DNA of 64,000 nt from Carallia brachiata (Eukaryota > Streptophyta > Magnoliopsida > Malpighiales > Rhizophoraceae). Positions 37,901 through 50,200 of the stretch are shown here, in pieces. The notes under the pieces are model-generated. The model searched no databases and was not told the origin of the DNA. It saw only the letters and a list, made by a program, of their open reading frames with translations. A program made the translations under genes and the position numbers. Position 1 is the stretch's first letter. Each line of letters opens with the position of its first letter. Location of the stretch: positions 1,337,427-1,401,426 of the forward strand of contig JADCRB010000017.1 of assembly GCA_021464245.1 (NCBI GenBank). Reading direction: 5' to 3'.

Positions 37901-38422
37901 ACTCAAACCCAGGTCCACCTTGTAAATACAATAGATAAGGAAGTGCTTCTCCTTCTTTCCCGACTGCAACGCTCAATTTTCATTTCCATCAAATTTAATT
38001 AAAGAGAAACAAGTAGAATAGATGCAATCATAAATATAGTACAATATATAGTAGCAAGCAATCAAAAAAATTAGTAAACTCATAAAAGATTGGAGATTTG
38101 ATCAACTACCGGCCACCACTTCGCGAGCAAAAATTGTGAGCTTAGGAGAAGCACTGCGGTCAATTGAGTAATCCAGAGGAACGGTGAAGCGGTGGTCTCG
38201 AAGCCGCAGGTCGGGGACCGAGTACCACGTTCCGGCGACGTGCTCGGCCGGGGAGGTAGTGTTAGCTTCGGACATGGCGGCGACCGAGCTCCGGAGGGAG
38301 CAGGAACGAATTAATCTGGTGATTGTTGGCGGCGGGGCGGTTCGGGGAGATAGAAGCTCGGAGGAGCTGAGCAGGAGACGGAACGTTGTTGTTAAGGAGG
38401 TTGGCGCGTGACACGGCAGCAT
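34902..38422 (-). CDS. Proline iminopeptidase-like alpha/beta hydrolase (S33 family)
   Basis: Ten exons on the minus strand, in order: 38422-38110, 37963-37827, 37725-37552, 37414-37178, 37073-36973, 36855-36783, 36704-36636, 36358-36251, 35429-35304, 35096-34902. Together 1533 nt, 510 aa, one frame, every intron GT-AG. Family reaction: release of an N-terminal proline from peptides, probably in a plastid. Residues 1-50 are Ser/Thr/Arg-rich with few acidic residues, like a transit peptide; a second Met at residue 50 would give a cytosolic form. Catalytic features: oxyanion loop QGGPG (119-123; HGGPG in typical members), nucleophile elbow GQSYGG with Ser209 split by intron 3, acidic candidate Asp457 in YYEDVYV, His485 in EYMHSGLRDGG. 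Length matches the Arabidopsis homologue AT3G61540 (about 515 aa, from memory). No damage seen; probably functional. Confidence 0.93.
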
Positions 38423-38862
38423 CTTTCTTTCTTAAATTAAAGAGTGGAGAGCGAGACGCCAGTCGCGTTGACCTTTTTCCACAAACATCGGTCCGCAGAT
38501 ACGATACGTTTCGGAATTCCGAAAAGTTTGATGCACCGAAAGGTCCGAAACTTGTACGCATAAATTAAAAACTTAATCTTTTGGTTGGTTTAAAGTATTT
38601 TATTTGAAATCTAATCTTTATACTTTAGGGTAATACTAGATTTAAATTTTAATGTTGTGAAAAAAAAGCCTACTCCTAGTACAAGTAGCAGCACCCTAGG
38701 GGATTTTTCCTTTTTATAGCCTAAACGTTCGAATATTTGCATCGCATACATCAAGATTGTACAAATACAAACACAACAACACCAACACAAATATAACAAA
38801 ACGGATAAAACAGACAAGAATGTGACAATATGTTAATATTGAAAAAATTAAGATATAGACAA
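38423..38862. other. Promoter region of the iminopeptidase-like gene and spacer
   Basis: GC-richer to about 38560, with a minus-strand GGTCAA W-box-like site near 38470. No convincing TATA box on the minus strand; then AT-rich. Confidence 0.35.
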
Positions 38863-38874
38863 GATATATATATG

Positions 38875-38911
<37 letters not shown>

Positions 38912-38933
38912 GTGTGTGTGTGTGCGTGTGTGC
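38863..38933 (+). repeat. (TA)n/(TG)n compound microsatellite
   Basis: Interrupted TATA runs with TATG steps followed by about ten TG/CG dinucleotides; alternating purine-pyrimidine throughout. Confidence 0.95.
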
Positions 38934-39439
38934 AGACTTACGTTTATATAAATATATAAATTTAAATAAATATTATTATTTAAAATATAATATATATTAT
39001 ATAATAAATTTTAAATTAAATTAATTTTTATTCTCAAAATTAATTTCATAATATATTTTTATTGAGTATATTTGAGATATCTTAATATATACTAAAAACT
39101 AACATAAAAAAGCATATAACTTGAAAAAAGAAGAAATCACCTCTCATTCGCCTCCTATAGTCCCATTTGGAAATTTAAGAAAGGAAATGATGGCTTCTCG
39201 GTCATCACATGGCCACCAGGTCATCATTATTTTCATTTTTTATTAAATTTTTTTAATTTTTCTTAAAAAGTATTTATAATATGTTTAAAACATACATTTG
39301 ACATGTCTGAACTGTATTTAATTTTTTGTAAAATTTTTTTTAGTGAATAAATTTTTGATATATCAAACAAGTGTCTATAATATATCTGAAACGTGTCTAA
39401 GCAAATAAGAGAGAGACATCACACAGGGAGGCTTGCTCA

Positions 39440-39544
39440 TTTTATAGTAAAGTCCCTTTCCCTACCTTTTGTTTCTTTTAGTGATGTGGGACTTACAAAT
39501 GGGCCCAATTCGTACATCGCTAAAAAAGGACTTTGGTATAAAAA
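39440..39544. promoter_or_regulatory. Divergent snRNA-type promoter motifs (USE plus TATA on both strands)
   Basis: Minus strand: GTCCCACATCA (39482-39492) matches the plant snRNA upstream sequence element RTCCCACATCG in 10 of 11 positions, and CTATAAAA follows at 39440-39447, 34 bp away, the spacing of pol II snRNA promoters. Plus strand: a weaker USE-like GTACATCGC (39512-39520) is followed by TATAAAAA (39537-39544). Downstream of neither could I recognize U1-U6, U3, U12 or 7SL RNA. Either a relic, a promoter-like repeat, or an unannotated small RNA. Confidence 0.45.
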
Positions 39545-40355
39545 GGAACCCCTTCCCTTATTTTTTATATATGACTAGGCTCGATAACTCAATCGTGCTA
39601 ATGCGTGGTGGGCTAGGGCCGAAGTATTTTTTAGGTTCAAGCCCATTGATTTTGAATTCCAAATTATTTCTATTTTAAAATTAGAAATCACTTACTTATT
39701 TTGTCGAGTATGTTCAATTTTTCATGTGATCACACTTTTTTTTTTTGGTTTGATTCTTTGCCCGATTAAATGAAAGAACCGAAGCAGTTTTAGTTTTATG
39801 TCACCGATTCTCTAATCTAACTTTCAGTCCTATTTGATTTTTAAAACTAGGGTTTCAACTTTTAAATTTGCTTCTTTTTTCTTTTTTCAATTTGTTTGTA
39901 TTTTGTAATTTATTTCTCTCTCTTGAGTATAAAATAGCATGTTACCATTTTGAAGTTATTATTCATAAAACTACTTTTGAGTCTAGTTCATGTCCAAAAG
40001 AAAAAATGTATACTAAAATATTTGTCTGTTGGGAATTATATTTTCAATATGAGAGTTGATAACGATGATGAAAATTAGTATTATGATTTTTTACAATCTC
40101 ATTTGATTAGTAAGATTTGAAAACTTAAGAAATGGTTGTTATTTTTTTAACCGTGAAATTATTATTACTCATCAAAATTAAAACATTGAATATATGTATT
40201 GTACTCAAAATCATAAATCAACAAAGCATTTAGTCACGACTATAGACATTGAGAAAAGGTATATGCACTCACTTCTGAAGAATTATTTTATTTATTTATT
40301 TACAAATTAAAAATTTAGATATAAATGAGTATTATTTAAAATATAAAGTCTAGAC

Positions 40356-40368
40356 TCCAAATTATATA
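40356..40368. repeat. 13-bp LINE target duplication, left copy
   Basis: TCCAAATTATATA, repeated exactly at 46621-46633 immediately after the LINE poly(A). The next two bases nearly match too. Confidence 0.8.
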
Positions 40369-40616
40369 TAGGTCGAGTAAAGCTTTTGCAGGATTCTCTT
40401 TTGTTCAGGTATCTTTTTTTGCAAGATTCTTTTGTTTATGTGTAGCAACCAGCCAACCTAAATGGTGCATGACAACACTTTCTCTCTTTAGAGAATGAGA
40501 TGATCTCTGGCTATCAAAAGCCAGCATTTTAGCTAGCACTCTGTGAGCTATTTCTAAGAGATCCCTTCTTGTTTCTTCTGCAAACCCATTCCAACCACAA
40601 AGTTACCTTTTCATTG

Positions 40617-40946
40617 ATGGATCTAGATGAGGGTCATTTCCCTCCCCTATTCAATGAAGGGCCGGAGTGGGTGGAAGCTACACTAGAGTTGAAAGAGGAC
40701 TCCTCCGCAACTCAGAGGGTTACCAACATTGTTCTCATCAGATGGGTTCTGTTAGAAAAGCCTTTCGGCCAAACAGTGGTGAAGGACACCCTTCGAAAAG
40801 CATGGTCCTTCTCAAAAGACCTTGAGATAAGCCCCCTACAGAATAACAATTTCCTGCTTCGATTCCAAACTAAAAAGGAGAGGAAAAAAGTTTTGAATGA
40901 AGCCCCTCAGTCATTGGCAAGCCATCACTTGGTACTAAAAGAGTAG
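40617..40946 (+). pseudogene. LINE ORF1 remnant (DUF4283-like)
   Basis: Open for 109 codons from the ATG at 40617 (upstream in-frame ATG at 40569). It carries WVLLEKPF and a spaced FLLRFQTKKERKKVL motif as in the DUF4283 region of plant LINE ORF1 nucleic-acid-binding proteins. It stops at TAG 40944-40946, next to a C10 run (40948-40957), well short of a full ORF1. Confidence 0.6.
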
Positions 40947-42479
40947 CCCCCCCCCCCCACCTTGCATTGAATCATGTTGACCTCTCCACATCTCTCTTGT
41001 GGGTCCAAGTGTATAGACTCCTTTTGAACTAGATGACCTTGGAAAACGCAATAAGTATAGGCAATTTGTTTGTAGGGCTGATTAAGGTAAAAAAAAGCTT
41101 TGGATAACTTGAGTGAGAGGCACAACTTCCTCAGATTGTTGGTTAGAATTTCTGTTGAGAAATTGTTACAATAGGTTTTAATAACAAAAAAGAAGATGGA
41201 TTCATTTGGGCCTCCTTCTAATATGAGAAGATCCCTAAATTTTTGTAATGCTTGCGTCTTGCTTGGGCACCTAGATAGAAATTGACCTCTTCGGGACTCC
41301 CATGATTTTTTTCGAGCAAAACAAAGTGTGTCGTGGCCTTATGGAGCTCAAATGAGGGCTCATTTGCCAACCAAAGTCATGCATAATCCACCACAAAATT
41401 CTTCTCCTAGCTCCGATGAAAGGAGTTGAAAATCAACCTTGGCCACCATAGAGCACAACGACGATCTAATTGGATTTAACGACAAGCATGAATCCCAATG
41501 CAATCCCAACCAGATTCCAACAGCATACTCGACAATTGCTTGGAGCCAAATTTCAAATCCCAAAAAGGAGGCTGCCTCCCCCTTTTATACCCACAAGTTG
41601 GCTTTCACCCTTAAACACTACCCAGCCTTACAACATCAGTCCCCCCCTTCTAAAAACCATCCCCAATCGAGACCAAAATCCTCTCTAAGCCATGTAAAAA
41701 TCGTTCCTCTTCTAGCAAGAATCAACCACCCCAACTTCTAAAACGAAAAAGAGAAGATGTTCCTAACCCCTTACCAAATCCCAAAAAAAAAAAAAAAAAT
41801 TAGATATTAACATCTCAGCCAAACAAAGCTTATCCGACAACCCACTACATTGGGCCGAGATATGGCTCAAACCCATCACCACAACCCCCAAACCCACAGA
41901 CCTCCAAACACATGGCCCACCTTGCATCCCAAATCACCCCCACTACTAAACTAGGTCAAGATGACCCCAAAACTTGTGCCAAGAATAGGGCAAGCCAATC
42001 TTCCCAAACCTGTCAATAGTAATAGACACCTTCTACAATTTCAAGCTTGAAGGACCTTTCTTGCAGCTTTGCTAACACTATCGGAACGGCTATGGTGGCT
42101 AACCTGCAGCCACAGAACCGCCAATGACAATATTGGCTTTGAACTGTCAATTGACAGTTCAAGCCCTTAAGGGACTCATCGAAAGGCATTAGCCTTTGGT
42201 AGTGTTCATTTCAGAAATAAAACAAAAAAAATTGTAGTTTAGAAAAATTGAGGAACTAGCTTCATTTTCAGCACGACGGTTATGTCTTACCAGAAGGCAT
42301 GAAAGGAAGGTTGCCCCTCTGGTAGAATGATGAAGTTAAACTTGAAGTCATAGCTTCCAGCAAGCATCTTATTCATATTAATATTTTATTGTCGATCATG
42401 ATTCTTGGTATTTGAGCTACGTATATAGGGAACCTTATGCCTTCAAATGAAGATAAGCCTGAGTGGAGATTAACTCATT

Positions 42480-45400
42480 GGCCTGAATAGCAATGGGCCC
42501 ATGGGTGTGTATGGGTGACTTTAATAACATGCAAAACAATGGAGAAAAGAAGAGCAGTTGATCGGTAGCAAAAAAATAAATGACTTTTTTTAGAGGAGTT
42601 CATTCACAGGTAGAATTTGATGGACATGGGCTTTAAAGGGCTGTCCTTCACTTGGAATAATGGTCTATCTAGGTAGGCAAATGTGGCAAAACGTTTGAAC
42701 TAGGCCATTTGAAATACCGAGTGTGCAACCCTCTTTCCTTCAACCTATCTCATCCATAATATGCGAATTGGATAAGATCATTGCCCTTAAAACCCAAGCC
42801 TTTTTTTCAGCCAAGAAGCCAATCATTCCTATTTGAATCCAGATTGCTGCTCAACTTGGAATTTAAAAACATCATCCGATCAAATTGGGATCATGCTTTA
42901 GACGGCAACCCGAGGGCTCAACTTGTCTCCAACCTCCAACATTGTCGAAAAGCTCTATCTAACTGGAACTCATCAGTCTTTAGGAACACTAGAGTGAAGA
43001 TTAAAGAACTCTAGTAAAAGCAACAGTGCCTCCAATTGATGCTGATCACTGCTAAAACTAAAATACTGGAGGAAAACCTGATTCGACAGATCGACGAGTG
43101 TTGGATATTAGAAGAGAGATACTGTCAGCAATGGTCGTGCATTCAATGACTAATAGCAAGAGATAAAAATTTCTGATTTTTCCATGCCATTTCCCCGAGA
43201 AGATGCTGACACAATCATGTAGCAAGATTCAAAGATGAAAGGGGAAATTGGATTGAGTCGCATCAAGGGCTTCAAAGCCACATCTATAATTTTTTTAAGA
43301 AGCTCTATACAAGTGAAGTGCATGAGATGAATGAGGAAGTGCTTTTACATATCCTAGAACTATTGTCGGTTCAAATGAGGTCTGGCCTAGATTTGGAGGT
43401 AAGTAGTGATGAGATAAAAACGACGATCTTTCATTTGGGGCCTACCAAGGCACCAAGCCCAGATGGATACTCAGGACAATTCTACCAAACTTTATAGGAT
43501 ATTGCTAGCTAGTAAGTGACTAATACGATACTTGACTTTTTTAAAGAAGGCTATATTAATACAGCTTTGAATTTAACATCGATAATGCTCATCCCAAAGG
43601 GTTCATGTCCAACCTGAGTAAGCCAGTATCGATCCATCTCTTTGTGTAATTTCCTTTATAAGGTCATATCTAAAATTTTAGTGAACAGACTTAAACATTT
43701 CTTGGATGCATTAGTTTTTCCATTGGAAAACGCTTTTGTCCCTAATTGTTCAATCCAAGATAATATATTTATCGCCCAAGAAGTCTTTTACTTCGTAAAA
43801 TAGAAAAAAGCCAAACGCAAAGGGATAACAATTAAGAACGACATGCAAAAGGCGTATGACTTTGTAGAATGGTCATTTTTGAAACTGGTGTTGTGCAGAT
43901 TGAGGTTTTTTGATAAATGGATCTCTTGGGTCATGAAGTCTGTGTGTTCAGTATGTTATTAGGTGGTTATCAATGGTAAACTCTCCCTACAATCTTCACC
44001 CATCGCGTAGACTTTTCATAGGGAGACCCACTATCCCTCTATTTATACCTATTAGTGTCAGATGTTTTATTTGGATGCTTTGCTAGGGCATCTAGTTAGG
44101 AAAGCTTAAAGGTTTACACCTCAATCAACATTGCCTAATATTGTCCCATATTCTCTTTGCCAACGACATAGTTGTTTGGGATGACATTGACTGAAGAAGC
44201 AATCAATTTAGTAGATCTTGCTGACTCATTTTGCAAGGCCTCGGGGCAGCTTAACAATAAAGCAAAATCGAGTTTTTTGTACAGCCACAACACGCCTTCA
44301 AACCTAACAGCCAAGATCACTATTGTTACCAAAATAGAACCCTTTGAAAACTAGGATAAATACTTGGGTCTACCAATAAAGATTGCTTGGTCACAAGCAC
44401 AAATAGTAGCATACTTAGCCAATAGAGTGGACAAGTGCTTGCAATCTTAGAAGGAAAAAACTACTCACCCAAGCTGGCATAGGCATCCTAATCAACTCAG
44501 TGGCCACGACCATCCCAGTTTTTGTAGAAGGATTAATAGCAAATTAACTCAATTCTGGTAAGGCCAAAGATAAGATGAAACACATATTGCATAGGGAGGC
44601 TGGAATTGTCTTTGTCAAACAAATGGCTTGGGTGGCATGAGGTTCAGAGACCTAAACACTTTCAAAACAGTGCTACTAGCATGGCAGGCCTGACACCTTC
44701 TTCAGGGTCAAAATGTTTTATGGGTTAGGATCTTAAAGAGCTTGTATTTTTATTATCAACCTTTATGAATGTTGCTGGGAAGAAGTCTGCCTCTTGGGGT
44801 GGCAAAGCTTTTTATATGGGAAGGAACTACTAAAAATAGAGGTATGATAAGAGGTTGGAGATGGCACTAACATTCTGATCTAAGATGATCAGTGGGTTCC
44901 AAACGTTCCAAATTTTAAAATCCTTTAACTAAAGCCCCATGATTGTTGTTTTTTCTTGGTCAGAGACATACCTAGGGACAGTAAAAGAGAATAGAATATT
45001 GTTACCCTAGCCATGCTATTCACTCCAACTGAAGTGGAAGTAATTAAAAAAATTCCCCTCACACCTAAACTGATTGTGGATCAACTTATTTGGCACCAGG
45101 ATAGGAACAGTGTATGCACTGTTAGATCTGGATACCATCTGCTCAAAATTGATCAAGTGGATTTTTATGTGAATGGTATGCAATCCGAGATTATCAAGCC
45201 AACTATATAGAGAAAGGTTTGTAAGCTCAAAACCCCCCAAACGTACAAGCATTCATCTAGAAAGCTGTTAAGAATTGGATCCCCACAATGGAAAACCTTT
45301 TAAGAAGAAGGGCATCTTCAACGATGGAATGTCCCAAATGCTGTTTAGAGATTGAAACCATTTAAGATCTCCTGTTTTTTTGTTCACATGCTTTGGCAAC

Positions 45401-46000
45401 ATAGAGAATAAGCCCTTTCAATTACGACGCAAGTCCAAATGGTTTCTTCTCTTTTGGCTCACAGTGGCAAACTGTGACAAAGAGCCACATTCGAGAGACC
45501 TTTGAACTTGCAAATGAACTGCTAGTAATTACTATATGGGAGATCTGGAAAGCTAAGAATAGTGCGATTTTTGAACATAAAAAGCCTTGCTCAGTAGAAA
45601 CGATCAAATGAGCACCCTATCTCTATGGAACGAGATAAAAGCCTTGCCTAGAGAACCAACCCAAGAGGAAGCCAACACAAGACAACCAAATGATAATTAG
45701 ACTCCACCAAGACCCTATTATTTTAAACTAAATTGTGATGCCTCTTTTACCACGGGATCAAGCATGGCAGGAATTAGAGTATTATGCTGAGACTCCAAAG
45801 GCAAGCTCATTAGAGGAGTGTCCACTAGGTGTTATGCACTCTCTGCCCTCGCTACTGAGGCACGAGCCCTTCTACCTAGAGCCTAATTGGCACAAGCAAA
45901 ATGTTTTCTCAACGCAATCATGGAAACCAACTCGAAGATTCTTTTTTGAAGCCCTACAGTTTCCAAGCAGCAAGTGCCTTTAATAAATTAGTGTCATAGT
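42480..46000 (+). pseudogene. LINE ORF2 remnant (endonuclease, RT, RNase H)
   Basis: Fragments in three frames: endonuclease PWVCMGDFNNM near 42499, FTWNN near 42651; RT palm and thumb fragments 43430-44700; reverse-transcriptase zf-type region near 45250-45400; RNase H near 45724-45990. FAND replaces the expected second aspartate-containing catalytic box, and stops occur every 20-60 codons. Confidence 0.8.
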
Positions 46001-46150
46001 AGGAGATATTAAATATGTTTTGACCATGTTACCTGTGATTTTTATTCGCCTCATTACCAAAAAGGCTAACCAATCGGTGTATTAAGTTGCTAAACAATCT
46101 ACACTGAATCTCTGTCCTCTGAATTGGATACCCTCCTAATGATTTACTTA

Positions 46151-46549
46151 AGTTATGTTTGTTATTGAGGTGAAAAGTGTGTTATGGTGTAATAACTGTG
46201 TTTTAAACTAAAAGTAATTTCTTTAATGTTTGGTAATTCTTTCTAAACGGAATTTTACAAACGTGATAGCTCTCAAAACTATGGTTTCACAAAAGTACCT
46301 TAAACATGCTTTTGAAGAAAGTGATAAAATCCAATAACCAGATCACACAAATTTTGAATTAAGTGGATAAAATTAACTCTACCAATTTAAAAAATTATTA
46401 AACATTCAAAATTTAAATTTTTTTACAACTTTTATATAATTATTACCAAACAATTTGTAATTTTAAATTACAGTACTTTTAATCACAACATTTTATTCAC
46501 AAGACTTCTGTTCACAACACTTCTATTCACAACACTGCCAAACAGACCT
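46151..46549. mobile_element. PIF/Harbinger (Tourist)-like MITE nested in the LINE
   Basis: 399 bp, flanked by TTA (46148-46150 and 46550-46552), the 3-bp duplication of PIF/Harbinger elements. Termini AGTTATGTTTGTTATTG and, inverted, AGGTCTGTTTGGCAGTG agree at 12 of 17 positions. AT-rich, non-coding; contains a short CTTCTGTTCACAACA/CTTCTATTCACAACA direct repeat near its right end. Removing it rejoins a normal LINE 3' tail. Confidence 0.65.
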
Positions 46550-46633
46550 TTAATCTCCTATATAATGATTCTCCAAATCAATGAATGATCATTTTTGATG
46601 TTGTCAAAAAAAAAAAAAAATCCAAATTATATA

Positions 46634-47217
46634 CAGTAAACACAAAAAAATTTATTTAAAATTATTTTGAAAATTTTTGAACAAAAATTAAAATAATAAC
46701 GTATTAATCTCCGATCTAAAGCCTTATATGTTAACTCTGATGCCCATACTTTTTTTTAATGTAATATTATAATTAATAAAAAAAATTATGATTAATAAAA
46801 CTGAAATTACTCTGCTTTATCATTTCATGTCCTTCAAAAAATAAAAAAGGCGAAACTACAGTCCAGAATCCACCCTTCGTCCTCCGCTGGAAAAAAATAG
46901 AGAAAAAAAGAAAATTCCCCACTCTTTTTTACTCTTATTTTTATTTTAAAAACTGGGAAGGGTAAATAGCTCTTCCTAAAATTTCCCTGTCAAGCCAAGC
47001 AAAGTCAGTGGGTCACCCTCACCACGTCTCTCTGTCTTTCTCATCCCTCTTTCTGCTTTTTTTCTTTCTGCTCTTTGTCTCTCTCTCAAACTTTACTTTG
47101 GAAAGCAGAGAGGAAGAAACACTGTAGCTGTAGGAAAACACAAATTGAAAAAAAAAAAAAAAGAATAGAAGAAGAAGAAAACAAGTGGCGGAGTAGAAGT
47201 TAAAAAGTTCGCTAAAA
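46634..47217. other. Upstream region and pyrimidine-rich leader of the LEA_2 gene
   Basis: AT-rich to 46850, then CT-rich from 47020 to 47100 (CTCTCTGTCTTTCTC), typical of plant 5' UTRs, then purine-rich to the ATG. No clear TATA box identified. Confidence 0.45.
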
Positions 47218-50200
47218 ATGCCACCAAGCACCACCACCACCCTCAACGGTGGTGGCGACCGCCTCAGACAACAGCAGCCGCCACAGGCTCCAAGTGCTCA
47301 GCCTGAAAATGACCACCGTCTCCACCACCATCACCATCCATATTGCCCAGCGGCGTCGTCTTCTTCTTCCTCCTCCTCGGCCTCCTTAAAAGGCTGCTGC
47401 TGTTGCCTCTTCCTCCTCTTCTCTTTCCTGGCCCTCCTCGTCCTCGCCGTCGTCCTCGTCATCATCCTCGCAGTCAAACCCAAGAAGCCCCAGTTCGATC
47501 TTCAACAAGTAGGCGTGCAGTACATGGGCATATCCACGCCCAATCCCACAGCATCCGTCGACCCCACACCACCACCACACCACCCACCACTACCACCACC
47601 GCATCGGCGTCCTGTCCCTAACAATCCACATGCTCTTCACGGCTGTTAACCCCAACAAGGTCGGGATCAAGTACGGGGAATCCAGTTCACGGTAATGTAC
47701 AGGGGGATACCCTTGGGAAAAGCTTCGGTGCCGGGGTTTTACCAGGAGGCTCACAGCCAGAGGCAGGTGGAGGCCACCATTATCGTCGACCGGTACAGCT
47801 TGATGCAGGCCGATGCCGCTGATTTGATAAGGGACGCAACTCTCAATGATAGAGTGGAGCTCAGAGTTTTGGGTGAAGTTGGTGCCAAGATCCGTGTCAT
47901 GGACTTCGATTCCCCTGGAGTTCAGGTCAGTCCTCTACAGTCACTCTATTAATTATGTCCACAATTTTCCAGTTGGTAGGCATTCCTCATTTTCTTCAAA
48001 TTTATTGGTTTTTTTGGGATTTAGGTGGGCTCACTAATTCTGGTTCACTTGTTTTTTGTTTTTTCCTTTTGCAATTGCATCCATCAATGACCAATTCATA
48101 ACATGTTTTAAATAAATGTTTCGTTTCCCGATCTGGTTTGCGTTCTGGTGGGTCTTGTGTAAATGGGTAATTGCGAATTGGAAAGCAATAACCAAGAAGC
48201 AATGGCATTTATCTTACTCTCACTCTCACTCTTACTCTCACTCACGTTCTCACTCACACGCGTGCACTCTGTCTCTCTTCTGATTCTCTTCTTGTTATGC
48301 AAATTAGCTAGGGGTAGCTTAGTTTTTCAATTCAATTGCTACTTTCCTCTTATCTTGCATTGATTCGAGAGGCATTACTAATGTTTAATCGGCGAGGCCC
48401 TAGATGGAGCTGGGAAGGAATATTCTTTTACGATATTCTGCATGTTTATTAGTTTTATATATCTTCTTAAACTGTACTGAGAAACAAACCCACCATCTTC
48501 TGCCCCCTCCCCCTTCCCCTCCCAAAATCTAATTTAGGTCCACTTTCTTCTTGGGTTGCCAGGTTTGGGGTTGGGGTTGAGGTTGGAGTCATAATATTCT
48601 TGCTTGGTTGGGCTGCCCTGTTGGTTTCAGCTATTTGCTTTGAGAGCCCTTTCTACGTTCGATGAGTTTCTTCTCTTTTTTTTTTTTTTTTTTTTTTTTT
48701 ATTTTAAGGTCATTTCATTCATCATGTGGGGGTGGAGTCGGTGATTCTTTTTATTTCTTTCTTTATTATGCCTTAATTAATTGCTTTGCTTTCCTTCTTT
48801 TTCAACAAAAAAAAAGAAGAAAAAAAAAGATTCGATTTCTCTGATTAACAACAACGGTTTTGTTTATGGGTGCTGCTTTCTTTTCGTGTGCTTTGCCTTT
48901 TCGAGACGCTTCCATTTTGTCAAAGGCAACGCTCTATAAGATATTCTTTTCTACCTTGAAAAGGCGCGTGCAGAACTGCAGATTCCTTGCTATGAGTGTC
49001 TTTTTGAGTTGTTAACAGCTTGAGCTCCATTTATTTTTTCTTGGGTGTTACTGTTTGAGGATTGGTATGGAATACTTTTTTAGAGTAGTGATATATGGCA
49101 CAGGCTTTTTTCACAATTCTTCATGAATTTGTTTTTTTCTGTTGACGTGATAATAAAATTTTTATATTTTTTTTTATTTTTAATAATTAAATCTTAATGG
49201 ACTTAATATTTCTAAAATTTTAGAACTTTTGTGAAGTTTCAAGAAGAAATTTTTGTGATGTTTACCTTTATTCTATTTTTTAGTCTTGAATTGCCTTGCC
49301 TGCTGCCTGCTATACTTGGGTTTTGTTTTCGGTTGGTCGGCTTTTCACCGCTTTTTTGTCCAAACTAACTGCCGTTGAGAAGGTTTTAAGTTTATCAACC
49401 ATAGCCCTGACTTTACTGAAATGGTAGAAATTACAACGGGAGAGAGAGAGAGAGAAAAGAGAAGGAGTAAAAACGTGGTGCACTGGCAGCACTACACATT
49501 AGTGCTGGTTGGAGAAAGAAATAAAAGTCTTTGGTCAGTTGTTAGCAGCAGCATGTGATGTGGTGTGACATTTCGGGGTCCATGTGGCCCCCCGAATGGG
49601 AAAGTTTTTTTTTGACTTATGAGATCCAATGTATAGTGTAGTTGGAAGGTGTTTAGAATTCTTCTTGTTCCATTTTTATTGGACGGTTGCATTGTTGTGA
49701 GGGTGGAGGAAGACTACATGGATAATATGCTTAGTTAGACATAGAAGAGGAATTTAGTTAATCAAGGGCATTCAACAGTTCATTTATTTATTTATTTTAA
49801 ATATAGTATATCTTTCATGTTGTAATGATCCAAATTACTGCATTCTTACTGTGTGTTATGGTTGTGTTGCCATCTATATTTTTCCGTGGGTATTGCTCCT
49901 TAGATTTTGAGCACAGAAAAGAGCCTCGATTGTCACATTGCCAAAGTTATTATTATGTGGTTTCATATCAATCCTTTGAGCAATGATATTAATGGTTGGA
50001 TCTTCTTACAAGAGCAAAGTCAAGATAAGACATTTCTGTGCTTGTGCCCGGGGAAGTGCATAGGATGGTTTTATTTAACGGTAAATGTTAGTGGCCAAAT
50101 TGAAATAGGGAAAAAAAAAAAGTTTGAAAATTTTTTTTTTTTTTGAAAATCAAGGTTTATGGATAACATAAAGAATGTTTAGGGTTTAGTTTTTTTTTTT

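Larger units (their letters stand above)
40371..46620 (+). mobile_element. Full-length, inactive L1-type LINE
   Basis: Delimited by the 13-bp direct repeat and a 15-A tail (46606-46620). Order: ORF1 remnant; AP-endonuclease with GDFN at 42514-42525; RT with PSPDGY near 43460, a conserved KAYDFVEWSFL block near 43852 and, where L1 elements have FADD, FAND at 44156-44167; C-terminal RNase H (KLNCDASF near 45724). Plant L1 LINEs with this domain set are known. Dozens of stops and shifts mean it is dead. A 399-bp MITE (46151-46549) sits in its 3' tail, so the element itself is about 5.85 kb. Confidence 0.88.

Noticed and set aside
47019..47583. Minus-strand frames opposite the LEA_2 first exon
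   Set aside because: Shadows of the CT-rich leader and of the repeat-rich coding sequence on the plus strand.
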